From contig OZ245780.1 of assembly GCA_965227905.1 (NCBI GenBank), positions 186,001 through 250,000 of the forward strand: a DNA stretch of 64,000 bases, given 5' to 3'. Made by a program: the position numbers and the translations under genes. This document shows positions 1 to 9,589 of this stretch, piece by piece (position 1 is the stretch's first letter; every line of letters begins with the position of its first letter). This DNA is from CBDDHT01 sp965227905 (lineage in GTDB: Bacteria > Pseudomonadota > Alphaproteobacteria > Rhizobiales > Methyloligellaceae). A model generated the notes under the pieces. It had not been told where the DNA came from. It worked only from the letters and a program-made list of their open reading frames with translations, and did no database searches.

Positions 1-156
1 CCACTATGTGCTCGCAATCGATCCTTGAGACCGGTTCGTAGCTGATGGAGTTCGGAGAAGAATTCCCTGCATGCTCACATTCGGTCGTCGAAACAGCGGG
101 CCATAGACCCAGCGATGAATCACAGAGGATCATCACAACGAGTATGCCGCGACTGT

Positions 157-1410
157 TCATGTCACCATCGAAGTCCCGTTGATCTTTTCAGGCGTGTGCG
201 CGGTCATCCGAATGGTATGCCTAGCGATCATCATTTCTTCATCTGTCGGAAACACATCCACATGGACACGGCTCCTTTTCGTTGAGATAACCAGGTCGTT
301 CTTCGCGTTCCGGACCGGGTCAACCTCTACACCCAGATAATCCAGTTTTCCCAGTATCCCGCTCCTGATTGTCGGCGCATTCGCTCCTATCCCTCCCGTG
401 AAAACGAGACGGTCGAGCCCTCCAAGCGGCGCTGTGAGAGCCACCAGATGCTGTCGCGCCCGATAGCAGAAGAAGTCGATTGCTTTACCAGCTTCCAGTG
501 AGTTTTCCCGCGCCAACAAATCCACCATATTGCAGCTAATACCTGAAACACCGAGAAGTCCGGATTCCTCGTAAAGGAGCCTTTCTATGTCTCGAGGCGA
601 TAAGCCTCTTTCGGTCAACAAATAGAGAATTATGCCGGGATCGAGATCGCCACAACGCGTGCCCATCGGGAGACCTGCAAGTGTGCTGAAACCCATACTG
701 GTTTCGATGCTCCGTCCGCTGCGGATGGCTGCCATGGACGCGCCGTTACCAAGGTGCGCAACGACAATTCGGGCATTAGCAGCATCGTCGCCATACCGCC
801 GGCGGATCTCCTCTATGACATATTCGTAGGAAAGGCCGTGAAATCCATAGCGGCGAACACCTTCTTGCTCGAAACGCTTTGGCAAGCCTGTAAGACGAGC
901 GACTCGCGGTAACCGGTCATGGAAAGCCGTATCGAAACTTGCAACTTGAGGAAGGTCAGGTCGCAGTTTCGCTAGAGCAGTAATACCAGCCAGGTTATGG
1001 GGCAGGTGCAAGGGGGCCAGAGGAACCAATCCGCGCAGCCGCTCCACCAGCACACGGTCGACTGCCAAAGAGCAGTCGCAATCAGGTCCACCATGAACAA
1101 CTCGATGGCCAACGGCAGTTGGAAGCGCTCCAGCTGGATGGCGATCGAGTATTTCCAACAGTAAGACGAGCGCGTGTGCATGGTCTGAAATTGAAACGAT
1201 GTCGTCGAAAATGGTAAGGCCGCTCGCGTCGAATGCATGGAATCGGCTACCCGACAATCCGATACGTTCCAGTGCTCCCGACCAGATGCGCTCTGGCATC
1301 TTGTCGCCTGCAAAAAGCGCAAACTTGATGCTCGACGAACCGCAATTGATCACCAGGGTTGCAGCGGAATCAGCCTTCGATATTTGCGGAGACTGGATTG
1401 TCTCATTCAT
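157..1410 (-). CDS. ackA: acetate kinase
   Basis: Acetate kinase interconverts acetate plus ATP and acetyl phosphate in the cytoplasm, normally paired with phosphotransacetylase. The 417-residue length fits the family (about 400). Visible motifs are the N-terminal ASKHA phosphate loop (NCGSSSIKF), the HRVVHGG arginine/histidine segment, FDTAFH, GFHGLSYEYV, the HLGNGAS phosphate-binding loop and the GGIGANA adenosine motif near the C-terminus. The start overlaps the last 8 bases of the upstream DUF3141 gene, so the two are almost certainly one translationally coupled unit. No pta is visible; it may lie outside the left edge. The 156 bases beyond its stop hold no recognisable gene. Family identity is secure; why it is paired with DUF3141 is inference. 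Confidence 0.96.
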   Translation of the reverse strand: MNETIQSPQISKADSAATLVINCGSSSIKFALFAGDKMPERIWSGALERIGLSGSRFHAFDASGLTIFDDIVSISDHAHALVLLLEILDRHPAGALPTAVGHRVVHGGPDCDCSLAVDRVLVERLRGLVPLAPLHLPHNLAGITALAKLRPDLPQVASFDTAFHDRLPRVARLTGLPKRFEQEGVRRYGFHGLSYEYVIEEIRRRYGDDAANARIVVAHLGNGASMAAIRSGRSIETSMGFSTLAGLPMGTRCGDLDPGIILYLLTERGLSPRDIERLLYEESGLLGVSGISCNMVDLLARENSLEAGKAIDFFCYRARQHLVALTAPLGGLDRLVFTGGIGANAPTIRSGILGKLDYLGVEVDPVRNAKNDLVISTKRSRVHVDVFPTDEEMMIARHTIRMTAHTPEKINGTSMVT

Positions 1411-3232
1411 TGTTTGCTGGCCTTGTGATCGAATTTTCGTAGATCATACGAAAAGCTAGCTCAAGGCCGCTATCGCGGATGCTCCGCCACTGCTCCAGTG
1501 CATCTGCGATCTCGGCAATTCCTTCTACCTCACCCCGCATGAACGGGTGGTCATCGGAAAGGCGTTGACGGGATTTTGCAATCGCTCCGGCAAGCCCGGC
1601 GACACCTTGCATCCATGGATTAAATTGCTCCGAAAACACGCAGCGGCTGGTCCGCATTGGGTGCAGCCATTTGAGTGATTCGGCAATCCAAGGATTTGTC
1701 GCCGCTTGCACCCAGGGGCTGACAAAAGTCCGATATATGGACTCGTTGGCTTCCGACAATGTACGCACTTGTTCGAACGTTTCGTACGGATTCTCGAACC
1801 TGATGTCTTCGATCGTCCGTGCCTCGAAATGCACACTGTATTGCGGCTTATGGCAGTCTGGATCGCCACTCGGGTTGTCGATCTTCATCTCGTAGAGGCC
1901 TGGCTTCAACGCCTCGATATCATCCAAGCTTTCAAGAATTGCGCGGTGCTCGAAACGCGCGACATTCGCTGAAACGAAGATACCGAGATGCCCCACATGA
2001 GGATTGGTGAGATAGACAATCCGCTGACCGGCCTTTTTCAGTTCGTCCGTGTCCTTGTAAACTGTGGGAATCCAGCTCAGTGCCTGGTGTGGTGGGGTTA
2101 TATTGTCGCCATATGATGCAAAGATCACAATCGGATTACGGATACGCCGCAGGTCTGCGTAACACCCCTCGCAAATGCGAAAGCTACCCTGCTCAAGCCG
2201 GTTGCCGATAAAGAGATTCTCTACGATTGCAACGATTTCTTCCCGACTAAGGAAATAGAAACCATTCCACCAACGCTCGAATTCGAGAAAGCGCTCCCGT
2301 TCTGTATCAATCTTGTTAAACAGGCTTGAGTATTTCTCCCAGATCGCCTTTTCCGGCTTCAGGTTTTCAAAGTTGAGCGCAAGCCAGGCACCGTCGAATT
2401 GTCCGTTACCCACATCAGCTATGAAATGGGTCAACCATGCACCGCCCAATAATCCACCTGTGACCCGCATCGGATTTACGCCAGACTCTCCAGCCCAATA
2501 GGATAATGGCGAGCCGTTGAGTACCGCAGGGCCAACAAGGCCTTCGCAATCAGCGGAGAGCAGTGTCACCGCCCATCCAGCTTGACAATTTCCGTAGAGC
2601 ACCGGGGGATTGTCAGGGTGACGGCGAGCAACCTCCTCGACGAAGCGTCGCAAAGCGAACTGCACGTCACTCAAAGTCTGTCCCGCGACCGGTTCAGGGA
2701 AAAACACGACAAAGTAGACCGGATGCCCTTCGCGGAGAGCCATGCCGACCTCGGAGTCTTTTTTAAAGCCGCCGATGCCGGGGCCGTGACCTGCACGTGG
2801 GTCGATAACGATCACCGGCGGCTTGCTTTCGTCAAGACAGTCTTCGAGGCAATCGTCTCCAACCGAAACAATCCTCAGAAGCGCATAATTGGCAGGCCGG
2901 CTAAAGGATCGGGCATCGAGCATCGTCTCATACTCGAACTTCAAAAGCGGCGGCAGGCCCGTGCGCTCGTGAACCAACATATTGTCAGCCCGCTGGCGAA
3001 GCGCATCCAAAAAAAGAATTGAACGTTGCCAGACATCAAACCCGTATTGCAGTGACTCCAATATGGGTTCGGATGGAAAAAACTGACGCGATTTTGTTTG
3101 ATTCTGAACCGGCACTGATGCCTGGACGCGTTTCTCGATGTTCGTGTACCGCCGTGCAGATTTACGCGCCTGCTTCGTCCGCACGAGGGCTCCCTTGGGC
3201 TTTGGTCTGGTTGCCTGCCTCACTTTGGTCAT
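1403..3232 (-). CDS. DUF3141 domain protein (PHA-synthase-like alpha/beta hydrolase fold)
   Basis: A 609-residue cytoplasmic protein of the DUF3141 family, whose members often travel with acetate kinase and phosphotransacetylase genes; biochemical function is not established. An alpha/beta-hydrolase core is readable: an oxyanion-type segment VIVIDPRAGHGPG near residue 145, a nucleophile elbow YGNCQAGW in which the nucleophile is Cys as in polyhydroxyalkanoate synthases, an acidic segment FASYGDNITPP, and a histidine in NPHVGHLGIF. The first 40 residues are basic (R/K-rich) and probably disordered. It overlaps the upstream small ORF by an ATGA and ackA downstream by 8 bases, so all three probably form one transcript. 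A link to short-chain acyl or storage-polymer metabolism is inference from the Cys elbow and the ackA pairing. Confidence 0.85.
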   Translation of the reverse strand: MTKVRQATRPKPKGALVRTKQARKSARRYTNIEKRVQASVPVQNQTKSRQFFPSEPILESLQYGFDVWQRSILFLDALRQRADNMLVHERTGLPPLLKFEYETMLDARSFSRPANYALLRIVSVGDDCLEDCLDESKPPVIVIDPRAGHGPGIGGFKKDSEVGMALREGHPVYFVVFFPEPVAGQTLSDVQFALRRFVEEVARRHPDNPPVLYGNCQAGWAVTLLSADCEGLVGPAVLNGSPLSYWAGESGVNPMRVTGGLLGGAWLTHFIADVGNGQFDGAWLALNFENLKPEKAIWEKYSSLFNKIDTERERFLEFERWWNGFYFLSREEIVAIVENLFIGNRLEQGSFRICEGCYADLRRIRNPIVIFASYGDNITPPHQALSWIPTVYKDTDELKKAGQRIVYLTNPHVGHLGIFVSANVARFEHRAILESLDDIEALKPGLYEMKIDNPSGDPDCHKPQYSVHFEARTIEDIRFENPYETFEQVRTLSEANESIYRTFVSPWVQAATNPWIAESLKWLHPMRTSRCVFSEQFNPWMQGVAGLAGAIAKSRQRLSDDHPFMRGEVEGIAEIADALEQWRSIRDSGLELAFRMIYENSITRPANNE

Positions 3233-3561
3233 TTCGAATTCCAGTTATTTTTTCGGCTCAGCGAAAGCCATGACAGCGCCCTGAAATGGCCATGCCAACT
3301 CTGACTGTTCGTTGACGTGGATCGCTCCGCTGATTGGCGATTGCCTATGCGGGATGATCGAGTATTCGTCCCAAAAAATCCTAGCCAGTTTGCGATAGTC
3401 CACTTACTGGCTTTGCGCGCCCTTCGGCCACGCACTGCAACGACCAAGGCGTTGACGTCCGCTTCTGAAACTCCATCACGTGCCATCACGATTCGCACGA
3501 TAGGGTCGGCGAGCATTTCTTGCAGGGAAAGCTCTTTGCTCGGCACATTGACATTTGCCAT
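3229..3561 (-). CDS. hypothetical protein, coupled to DUF3141
   Basis: A 110-residue protein that I do not recognise. The first 50 residues (LSLQEMLADPIVRIVMARDG, then SEADVNALVVAVRGRR) look like a small helical regulatory-type segment and have normal alphaproteobacterial codon use. The second half is Ser/Arg/Asn-rich and low in hydrophobics, so the natural protein may be shorter and the rest a frame-shifted tail. Its TGA overlaps the ATG of the DUF3141 gene (ATGA), which argues for coupled translation and for a real gene. Function unknown. Confidence 0.5.
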   Translation of the reverse strand: MANVNVPSKELSLQEMLADPIVRIVMARDGVSEADVNALVVAVRGRRARKASKWTIANWLGFFGTNTRSSRIGNRQSAERSTSTNSQSWHGHFRALSWLSLSRKNNWNSK

Positions 3562-4135
3562 TGTCTATTCTCTTACTCGGCTCTTACTGCCCAATTCCAA
3601 GTAGGGCCGTCTGATCTAAGAATGATCGTTGACCTCACGGGCCTCCCTCAGCCGACTAGGTCGAGAACAATTGTAAGCGGCCGTTCAGTCCGTCCGCTGC
3701 GGCTTTAGGAGCGAGCGTTCGGGATGCAGCGACGCGAAAGCGCAGCTCGAACGTCGCTGGAGGCATTTCGATGTTGCGATCTCGCACTCCGTTGATGGCG
3801 TTATTCAGTGATGGTATTTCAGCATCGCGGCTTTCAACTTCCACTGGACATCGAGATCAGATTCGACTCCGTGCCCAAGCAGCTTCAGGATCATCATCCA
3901 ACGCGCCTACGAACTTGGTAGCTTTGAACGCGACAAACACGGCATGGGACATGGATCGATAACTTCGCGAACTCTCGTATCTGTTATTCTCTTGATATGA
4001 ATGTAGGTGCTGTCCGTAACAGCCCAACCTTTCTAGGAGGGCCGATTGGTAACGCGCTGTCACACCGGCCCTCGGTGTTACGATCCGTTACATTTTACTG
4101 TCGAAGATGATGGAGCGGAGGACTATCCTGATCAG
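3562..4135. other. intergenic stretch, possible decayed minus-strand ORF
   Basis: This stretch separates the ackA unit from the two-component system. No convincing gene is present. On the minus strand a frame runs from 4063 to 3656 with one internal TGA (3857-3859); both halves lack a recognisable domain. A strong AGGAGG at 4035-4040 precedes a TTG at 4046 that is in frame with the response regulator, so some of this DNA may be the 5' leader or an N-terminal extension of that gene. Confidence 0.4.
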
Positions 4136-4885
4136 ATGAATACACCGGCTAGCGGCCAAGTAGGTCATGTTCTGGTCGTCGACGACGACCGTGAAATCCG
4201 TGATCTTCTTGGAAGATTCCTGACCAAACACGGTTATCGGATTACGGCAGTAGAAAACGGCAAGGACATGCGCCGAGCCCTGAAAGATTGGCACATCGAT
4301 CTGATTGTACTTGATCTAATGCTCCCCGGAGAAGACGGCCTCACCCTTTGCCGCGATTTGCGCGCAACCTCATCCATTCCTGTGATCATGCTGACTGTAA
4401 TGGACGAGGAGACAGACAAGATCGTCGGACTAGAGATGGGCGCCGACGACTATGTGGCCAAGCCATTCAATCCACGCGAACTACTGGCGCGGATGAAAGC
4501 GGTGCTCAGACGTGCTCGGGGCACATCGTCAAATGTCGCTGGATCTCACCGGCACATTTTGACTTTCGCCAACTGGAAACTGGACTCAGGATTGCGTCGC
4601 CTTGAATCGCCGGATGGGCTGATCGTCGACCTCAGTACAGGCGAGTTTGATCTCTTGCTCGCCTTCGTTGAGCATCCACGGCGGGTGTTGAGCCGCGATC
4701 AACTCCTTGATCTGACGCGAGGCCGAAGCGAGGCACCATTCGATCGAAGCGTTGATATGCAGGTGAGCCGGTTACGTCAGAAGATCGAGGTCGATCCCGC
4801 CAAGCCAGAACTCATCAAGACCGTTCGAGGGGGCGGTTATCTATTCACTCCCCCGGTTATGAAGCATGAAGCAACTGATACCTGA
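4136..4885 (+). CDS. OmpR-family response regulator
   Basis: A 249-residue DNA-binding response regulator with a receiver domain (residues about 10-125) and an OmpR/PhoB winged helix (about 145-240). The acidic pocket VVDDD, phospho-acceptor Asp60 (IVLDLMLPG), and Lys109 (VAKPFNP) are intact. The winged helix contains the usual RLESPDG, LSTGEFDLL and VDMQVSRLRQKIE segments. I chose the ATG at 4136, a few residues before the first strand, with GGAGGA 13 bases upstream. A TTG at 4046 with a better-spaced AGGAGG would add 30 non-domain residues and cannot be excluded. It overlaps the kinase gene by 20 bases. Being convergent with cusA and next to copper genes, it may control metal resistance, but the receiver itself carries no specificity clue. 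Confidence 0.93.
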   Translation: MNTPASGQVGHVLVVDDDREIRDLLGRFLTKHGYRITAVENGKDMRRALKDWHIDLIVLDLMLPGEDGLTLCRDLRATSSIPVIMLTVMDEETDKIVGLEMGADDYVAKPFNPRELLARMKAVLRRARGTSSNVAGSHRHILTFANWKLDSGLRRLESPDGLIVDLSTGEFDLLLAFVEHPRRVLSRDQLLDLTRGRSEAPFDRSVDMQVSRLRQKIEVDPAKPELIKTVRGGGYLFTPPVMKHEATDT

Positions 4886-6233
4886 CACTCTCACCAACCG
4901 CACACTGCTCGTGTTGATCCTCGGCCTGATGATCTCGCATACCTTGAGTGTTGCACTATATTCCATCGACCGGACGAGTGCACTCACGCGTTCGGGCGCC
5001 GCGCATATCGGCGAACATATCATCACGATAAGCAGGCTCGTCGACGACGCCCCACAGCCCCGTCGACAACGGATCGTGGAACTCATAGACGGTTTAGGCC
5101 TTCATATTGCTTGGGGTTGGGAACGCGCTCTCGGTGAAGCACCTGCCAATTCTTCGCATACAGACGCGACCGATGTCGCTCTCTTTTCGCATTTGTCGAA
5201 TGAAAGCAAATGGAACTTTCGGATTCGCGATGCAGACCCTGCCAGTACCGCCATTTGGCGGGAGCATTTCAAGAAGACGCAAGAAAGACTGGATATTGGG
5301 AACGCATTGCTCGTCGCCATGCAACTTCGGGACAAGAGCTGGCTAAACTTTGTTGTACCACTCCCATCATCCGAGCCATTTTGGTCATTCCGCTTCGTCC
5401 TCTCGACACTCGTCATGCTGGCCGCAGTGTGCGTGTCTTCAGTCCTGATGGTTCGCAATTTGACGCGGCCATTTGTAAACTTGGCAGCTGCAGCGCGGCG
5501 ACTCGGCACCGATGTCAAAGCACCACCTTTGTCCGAAGACGGCCCCTCAGAAGTTCGATATGCCGCGATTGCATTCAACGAAATGCAGGCCCGCATTCGA
5601 CGTTTCGTCGATGATCGCACTCAGTTGCTGGCGGCAATCGCTCACGATTTGGGTACACCGATTACACGATTGCGGCTACGCGCTGAACTAATCGAGGATG
5701 TGGACCAGCAACGAAAAGTCCTGTCAGACCTTGATGACATGCAGAACATGGTGACGTCAGCATTGTCGTTTGCTCGTGGCGAGTCCTCTGACGAACCACG
5801 AGCCAAGGTTGATCTAAATAGTCTTCTGCTTCGCATCCGTGACGACATGCTCGATGCCGGCCATTCAATCTCTCTGATCACTGCAGATAGTTCGGTCCCG
5901 TATCTATGCCGCCCGGTTGCGATGCGACGCGCCCTAACGAACATTGTTGACAATGCGATCCGGTACGGAACCCAAGCTCACATTTCAATGCAAAATGGAC
6001 GAGATGCGATCTTCATTCAAATCGATGATGACGGGCCTGGCATTCCCGAGTTTCAACGCGAGCAAGCATTCTTGCCGTTCCAGAGGCTCGAGACATCCCG
6101 CAACAGGGAAACAGGTGGATCGGGGCTCGGGCTCACAGTAGCACGCACGATCATCCGCGGTCATGGAGGAGAGGTAACGCTTGAAGATCGAGACGGCGGT
6201 GGTTTGCGAGTCGAAATCGAGCTTCCACGCTAA
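4866..6233 (+). CDS. EnvZ-type sensor histidine kinase
   Basis: An inner-membrane sensor kinase of 455 residues, partner of the overlapping response regulator. Layout: TM1 about residues 14-34, a periplasmic sensor of about 140 residues, TM2 about 175-197, HAMP about 198-250, dimerisation/phosphoacceptor domain with His260 in AIAHDLGTPITRLRLR, and a catalytic ATPase domain with NIVDNAIRYG (N box), DDDGPGIPE (G1) and GGSGLGLTVA (G2). The H box reads HDLG where HDLR is usual. The periplasmic region has no obvious Met/His cluster of the kind seen in copper sensors, so a CusS role is a guess from location only. An OmpR/EnvZ-type osmotic or envelope role is an alternative. Confidence 0.93.
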   Translation: MKQLIPDTLTNRTLLVLILGLMISHTLSVALYSIDRTSALTRSGAAHIGEHIITISRLVDDAPQPRRQRIVELIDGLGLHIAWGWERALGEAPANSSHTDATDVALFSHLSNESKWNFRIRDADPASTAIWREHFKKTQERLDIGNALLVAMQLRDKSWLNFVVPLPSSEPFWSFRFVLSTLVMLAAVCVSSVLMVRNLTRPFVNLAAAARRLGTDVKAPPLSEDGPSEVRYAAIAFNEMQARIRRFVDDRTQLLAAIAHDLGTPITRLRLRAELIEDVDQQRKVLSDLDDMQNMVTSALSFARGESSDEPRAKVDLNSLLLRIRDDMLDAGHSISLITADSSVPYLCRPVAMRRALTNIVDNAIRYGTQAHISMQNGRDAIFIQIDDDGPGIPEFQREQAFLPFQRLETSRNRETGGSGLGLTVARTIIRGHGGEVTLEDRDGGGLRVEIELPR

Positions 6234-6397
6234 CAAGCATTCTCTATCTGTCGAATACGCTCACACAGAGACGCCTGGCCGCCTTGAATTCCCAAACACA
6301 ACGTAGCCTCTTCGCATGCGAGATGCGAAAGGGTCATTAGCCGTCTCCTCACGCGCCTCACAAAGATCGATCCAACAATTTGTTGAGGCAATGATCC

Positions 6398-9300
6398 TCA
6401 CTCCGCCGGCTCAGCTGCAGCATCGATCGGCCGCGGGGGCCGAGCCGCACGCCGTATGCGGACACGTTTCCATATCAAAAAGATTGCTGGTATTACTAGG
6501 AGTGTAAGAATAGTTGCACTAACCATCCCCCCAACCATGGGAGCTGCTATTCGGCGCATTACTTCCGAGCCGGTACCTGTCCCCAACATGATTGGCAGCA
6601 GACCTGCAATAATCACCGATACCGTCATCATAATTGGACGCACGCGCAACAGCGCGCCATTAATGACAGACTCACGAAGATCGGTCTCCGACAGCTCTCT
6701 TCCAGCTTCCCGCACCTCGTCTTCTTTCTGCTCAAGCGCGTGATTGAGATATACGATCATCAAAACACCAATCTCAACAGCAACGCCCGCTAGAGCGATG
6801 AATCCAACCCCAACCGCAACTGACATATTGTAATTGAGCAGATAGAGAAACCAGATGCCGCCCACAATTGAGAGTGGCAGCGTTCCCATAATAATTGCCA
6901 CCGCAATCATGTTGCGAAAGCTTACATACAACAGCAACAGAATGATCACGAGCGTACCCGGCACCACGACGGCTAATCGGTTCTTGGCGCGTTGCATATA
7001 CTCGAACTGACCGGACCAAGAGAGCGAATAACCCGCCGGCAGATTGATCTGCTCACCAACAATTGCCTGAGCGTCAGCAACATAAGAACCGATATCTCTT
7101 CCCGCTATATCGACGTAAATCCAGCCGTTCAGTCGAGCGTTTTCACTGCGGATCAAGCCAGGCCCATCCGAAACCTTGATCGTCGCAACCGAACCAAGAG
7201 GGATCTGCGCGCCCGACGGCGTCACCACAGGTAGCGACCGCAAACGCTCAAGTGAATTACGGAACTCGCGTGGATATCGCAGATTGACAGGATAGCGCTC
7301 CAGTCCCTCCACGCTCTCGGTCACTTTCATGCCCCCAATCGCTGTACGAACGACATCTTGAACGTCCGCGATATTGAGACCGAAGCGCGCAGCAGCGAGC
7401 CGGTTGATATCCACGTCCACAAAACGGCCACCTGTAACACGTTCAGCATAGACCGATGCTGTTCCAGGCACCCCCCCAATCACTTTCTCGATGCGCTGCC
7501 CGATCTCAGCGATCACTTTCAAATCAGGGCCCGCGACCTTGATCCCAACAGGCGTTTTGATGCCGGTTGCGAGCATATCAATCCGATTCTTGATCGGCAT
7601 GATCCAAACATTCGTCAGGCTCGGTATTTGGACCAGACGGTTCAGTTCTGCCTTGATGCTCTCAGTCGTTACTCCAGGCCGCCATTGCTCCTCAGGCTTC
7701 AGCCGAATTGTCGTCTCCACCATCGTCAGCGGTGCTGGGTCCGTAGCCGACTCCGCACGCCCGGCCTTCCCGTAAACCGATTCAACCTCGGGTATTGTCT
7801 TGATCAACTTGTTCGTTTGCTGAAGAATTTGCGTCATCTTGCCAGCCGATATCGCTGGGTGAGCGCTCGGCATGTAGAGGAGATCGCCCTCATTCAGATC
7901 GGGCATGAATTCACTGCCGATATGCTGCAATGGCCATAGCATACTGCCCACCGCGATCAACGTCACAGCCACCATCGCCCAAGGCGATTTCAGAACAAGA
8001 TTGATAAAGGGCCGGTAGGCCGCAACCAAAATCCTATTCACCGGATTCTTGTGTTCTGGCGTTATGTGCCCGCGGATAAAGTATCCCATCAGCACCGGGA
8101 CGATGGTAATGGACAACGCGGCCGCAGCAGCCATCGCATATGTCTTTGTATATGCCAGCGGATGGAAAAGCCGACCTTCCTGCGCCTCAAGCGCGAAGAT
8201 CGGCACGAAACTAAGCGTGATGATAATCAGGGAGAAGAAGAGAGGAGGCCCGACTTCGACCGTTGCATCGGCTACAAGTTGCCATCTACTCTTGTCAGCA
8301 TTCTCCGGTTTTTCAAGATGCTTATGAAAATTCTCGATCATGACGATCGTTGCGTCCACCATCGCCCCAACAGCAATCGCGATTCCGCCCAAGGACATGA
8401 TATTGGCATTCATACCCTGGGCATTCATCACAACAAACGCCGCGATGATTCCTACTGGCAAGCTCAATATAACAACCACGGCGGAGCGCAGGTGGAAGAG
8501 AAAAATCGCGCATATCAGAGCCACCACAAGAAACTCTTCGATCAGTTTTTCAACCAGCGTGTAAACCGCACGCTCGATGAGGGCTGAACGATCATAAGTC
8601 TCGACGATCTCGACACCCTCAGGAAGGCTCTTCTTCAGAATCTGAAGCCTTTCTTTGACCCGTTGGATTGTCGTAAGGGCGTTCTCACCAAAACGCATGA
8701 TCACGACGCCACCGACGGCTTCGCCTTCGCCATTCAGTTCGCCAATTCCACGGCGTAACTCAGGCCCCAATCGAACATCAGCGATGTCCTTCAGCAGGAT
8801 CGGTGTCCCCATCTTGGTCCGACCCAGTGGAATACTGCGCAAGTCTTCCATGCTATTGATGTAGCCGGACGCACGGATCATGTATTCCGCTTCGGCCATC
8901 TCCAAGACCCTGCCGCCTGTCTCCTGATTGCCTCGCCGAATGGCCCTCCGCACTTTCGAAAGAGGGATATTGTAGGCGCGCAACCGATTGGGATTCACCG
9001 AGACCTGATACTGCTTGGTCATTCCACCGATCGTCGCCACTTCGGAAACGCCATCGATGGTTTGGAGTTCGAATTTCAGGAACCAATCCTGAATGCTGCG
9101 TAGCTGCGAAAGATCGCGTTGTCCGCTTCGGTCGACCAACGCATATTGATAGACCCAGCCAACCCCTGTTGCATCCGGACCCAGTGCAGTACGCGCCTCG
9201 GCGGGTAATGTCGGTGCGACTTGGCTCAAATATTCGAGAACGCGCGAACGGGCCCAATAGAGGTCAGTCCCGTCTTCAAAAATAATATAGACATAGGAAT

Positions 9301-9568
9301 CGTTGAAAAACGAGTAGCCACGAACTGTTACCGCCCCCGGAACAGCAAGCATGGCGGTGGTCAGAGGATAGGTCACCTGATCTTCGACAAGCTGTGGTGC
9401 CTGACCGGCATAATTCGTTTTAATGATGACCTGCACGTCCGAAAGATCGGGAATAGCGTCAAGCGGTGTATTCTTGACGGTATAAAGACCCCAAGCCGTC
9501 AGTAGCAGGGTCAACATGACCACCATGAATCTGTTCTCGATTGACCATCTGATGATATTGGCAATCAT
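6398..9568 (-). CDS. cusA: CusA-type heavy-metal efflux RND transporter
   Basis: A 1056-residue inner-membrane RND pump that should drive Cu(I)/Ag(I) export from the periplasm or cytoplasm through CusB and CusC using the proton motive force. It begins with the HME-RND helix and porter motif (NTPLDAIPDLSDVQVII) and shows GAMVDATIVMIEN and the charged TM region. The three methionines expected for a CusA-type Cu/Ag relay are in recognisable contexts: DLLYMPSA, PLTMVETT and RIDMLATGIK. GTGSEVMRRIAAPMVGGM near the C-terminus is also typical. Length matches CusA (about 1050). It is the last gene of the cusCBA operon, 21 bases after cusB, and is convergent with the two-component pair. Family assignment is firm; Cu/Ag rather than Zn/Co specificity is inferred from the methionines and the neighbours. 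Confidence 0.95.
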   Translation of the reverse strand: MIANIIRWSIENRFMVVMLTLLLTAWGLYTVKNTPLDAIPDLSDVQVIIKTNYAGQAPQLVEDQVTYPLTTAMLAVPGAVTVRGYSFFNDSYVYIIFEDGTDLYWARSRVLEYLSQVAPTLPAEARTALGPDATGVGWVYQYALVDRSGQRDLSQLRSIQDWFLKFELQTIDGVSEVATIGGMTKQYQVSVNPNRLRAYNIPLSKVRRAIRRGNQETGGRVLEMAEAEYMIRASGYINSMEDLRSIPLGRTKMGTPILLKDIADVRLGPELRRGIGELNGEGEAVGGVVIMRFGENALTTIQRVKERLQILKKSLPEGVEIVETYDRSALIERAVYTLVEKLIEEFLVVALICAIFLFHLRSAVVVILSLPVGIIAAFVVMNAQGMNANIMSLGGIAIAVGAMVDATIVMIENFHKHLEKPENADKSRWQLVADATVEVGPPLFFSLIIITLSFVPIFALEAQEGRLFHPLAYTKTYAMAAAAALSITIVPVLMGYFIRGHITPEHKNPVNRILVAAYRPFINLVLKSPWAMVAVTLIAVGSMLWPLQHIGSEFMPDLNEGDLLYMPSAHPAISAGKMTQILQQTNKLIKTIPEVESVYGKAGRAESATDPAPLTMVETTIRLKPEEQWRPGVTTESIKAELNRLVQIPSLTNVWIMPIKNRIDMLATGIKTPVGIKVAGPDLKVIAEIGQRIEKVIGGVPGTASVYAERVTGGRFVDVDINRLAAARFGLNIADVQDVVRTAIGGMKVTESVEGLERYPVNLRYPREFRNSLERLRSLPVVTPSGAQIPLGSVATIKVSDGPGLIRSENARLNGWIYVDIAGRDIGSYVADAQAIVGEQINLPAGYSLSWSGQFEYMQRAKNRLAVVVPGTLVIILLLLYVSFRNMIAVAIIMGTLPLSIVGGIWFLYLLNYNMSVAVGVGFIALAGVAVEIGVLMIVYLNHALEQKEDEVREAGRELSETDLRESVINGALLRVRPIMMTVSVIIAGLLPIMLGTGTGSEVMRRIAAPMVGGMVSATILTLLVIPAIFLIWKRVRIRRAARPPRPIDAAAEPAE

Positions 9569-9589
9569 GGTTCGCCTCCCAGCAAACAG

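Noticed and set aside
1..156. Tail of a pta or fabI gene downstream of ackA
   Set aside because: No open frame of useful length or recognisable motif in the 156 bases present.
7358..7939. 193-codon plus-strand ORF opposite cusA
   Set aside because: Complete shadow of the conserved RND transporter; composition Arg/Pro/His-rich and no start context.
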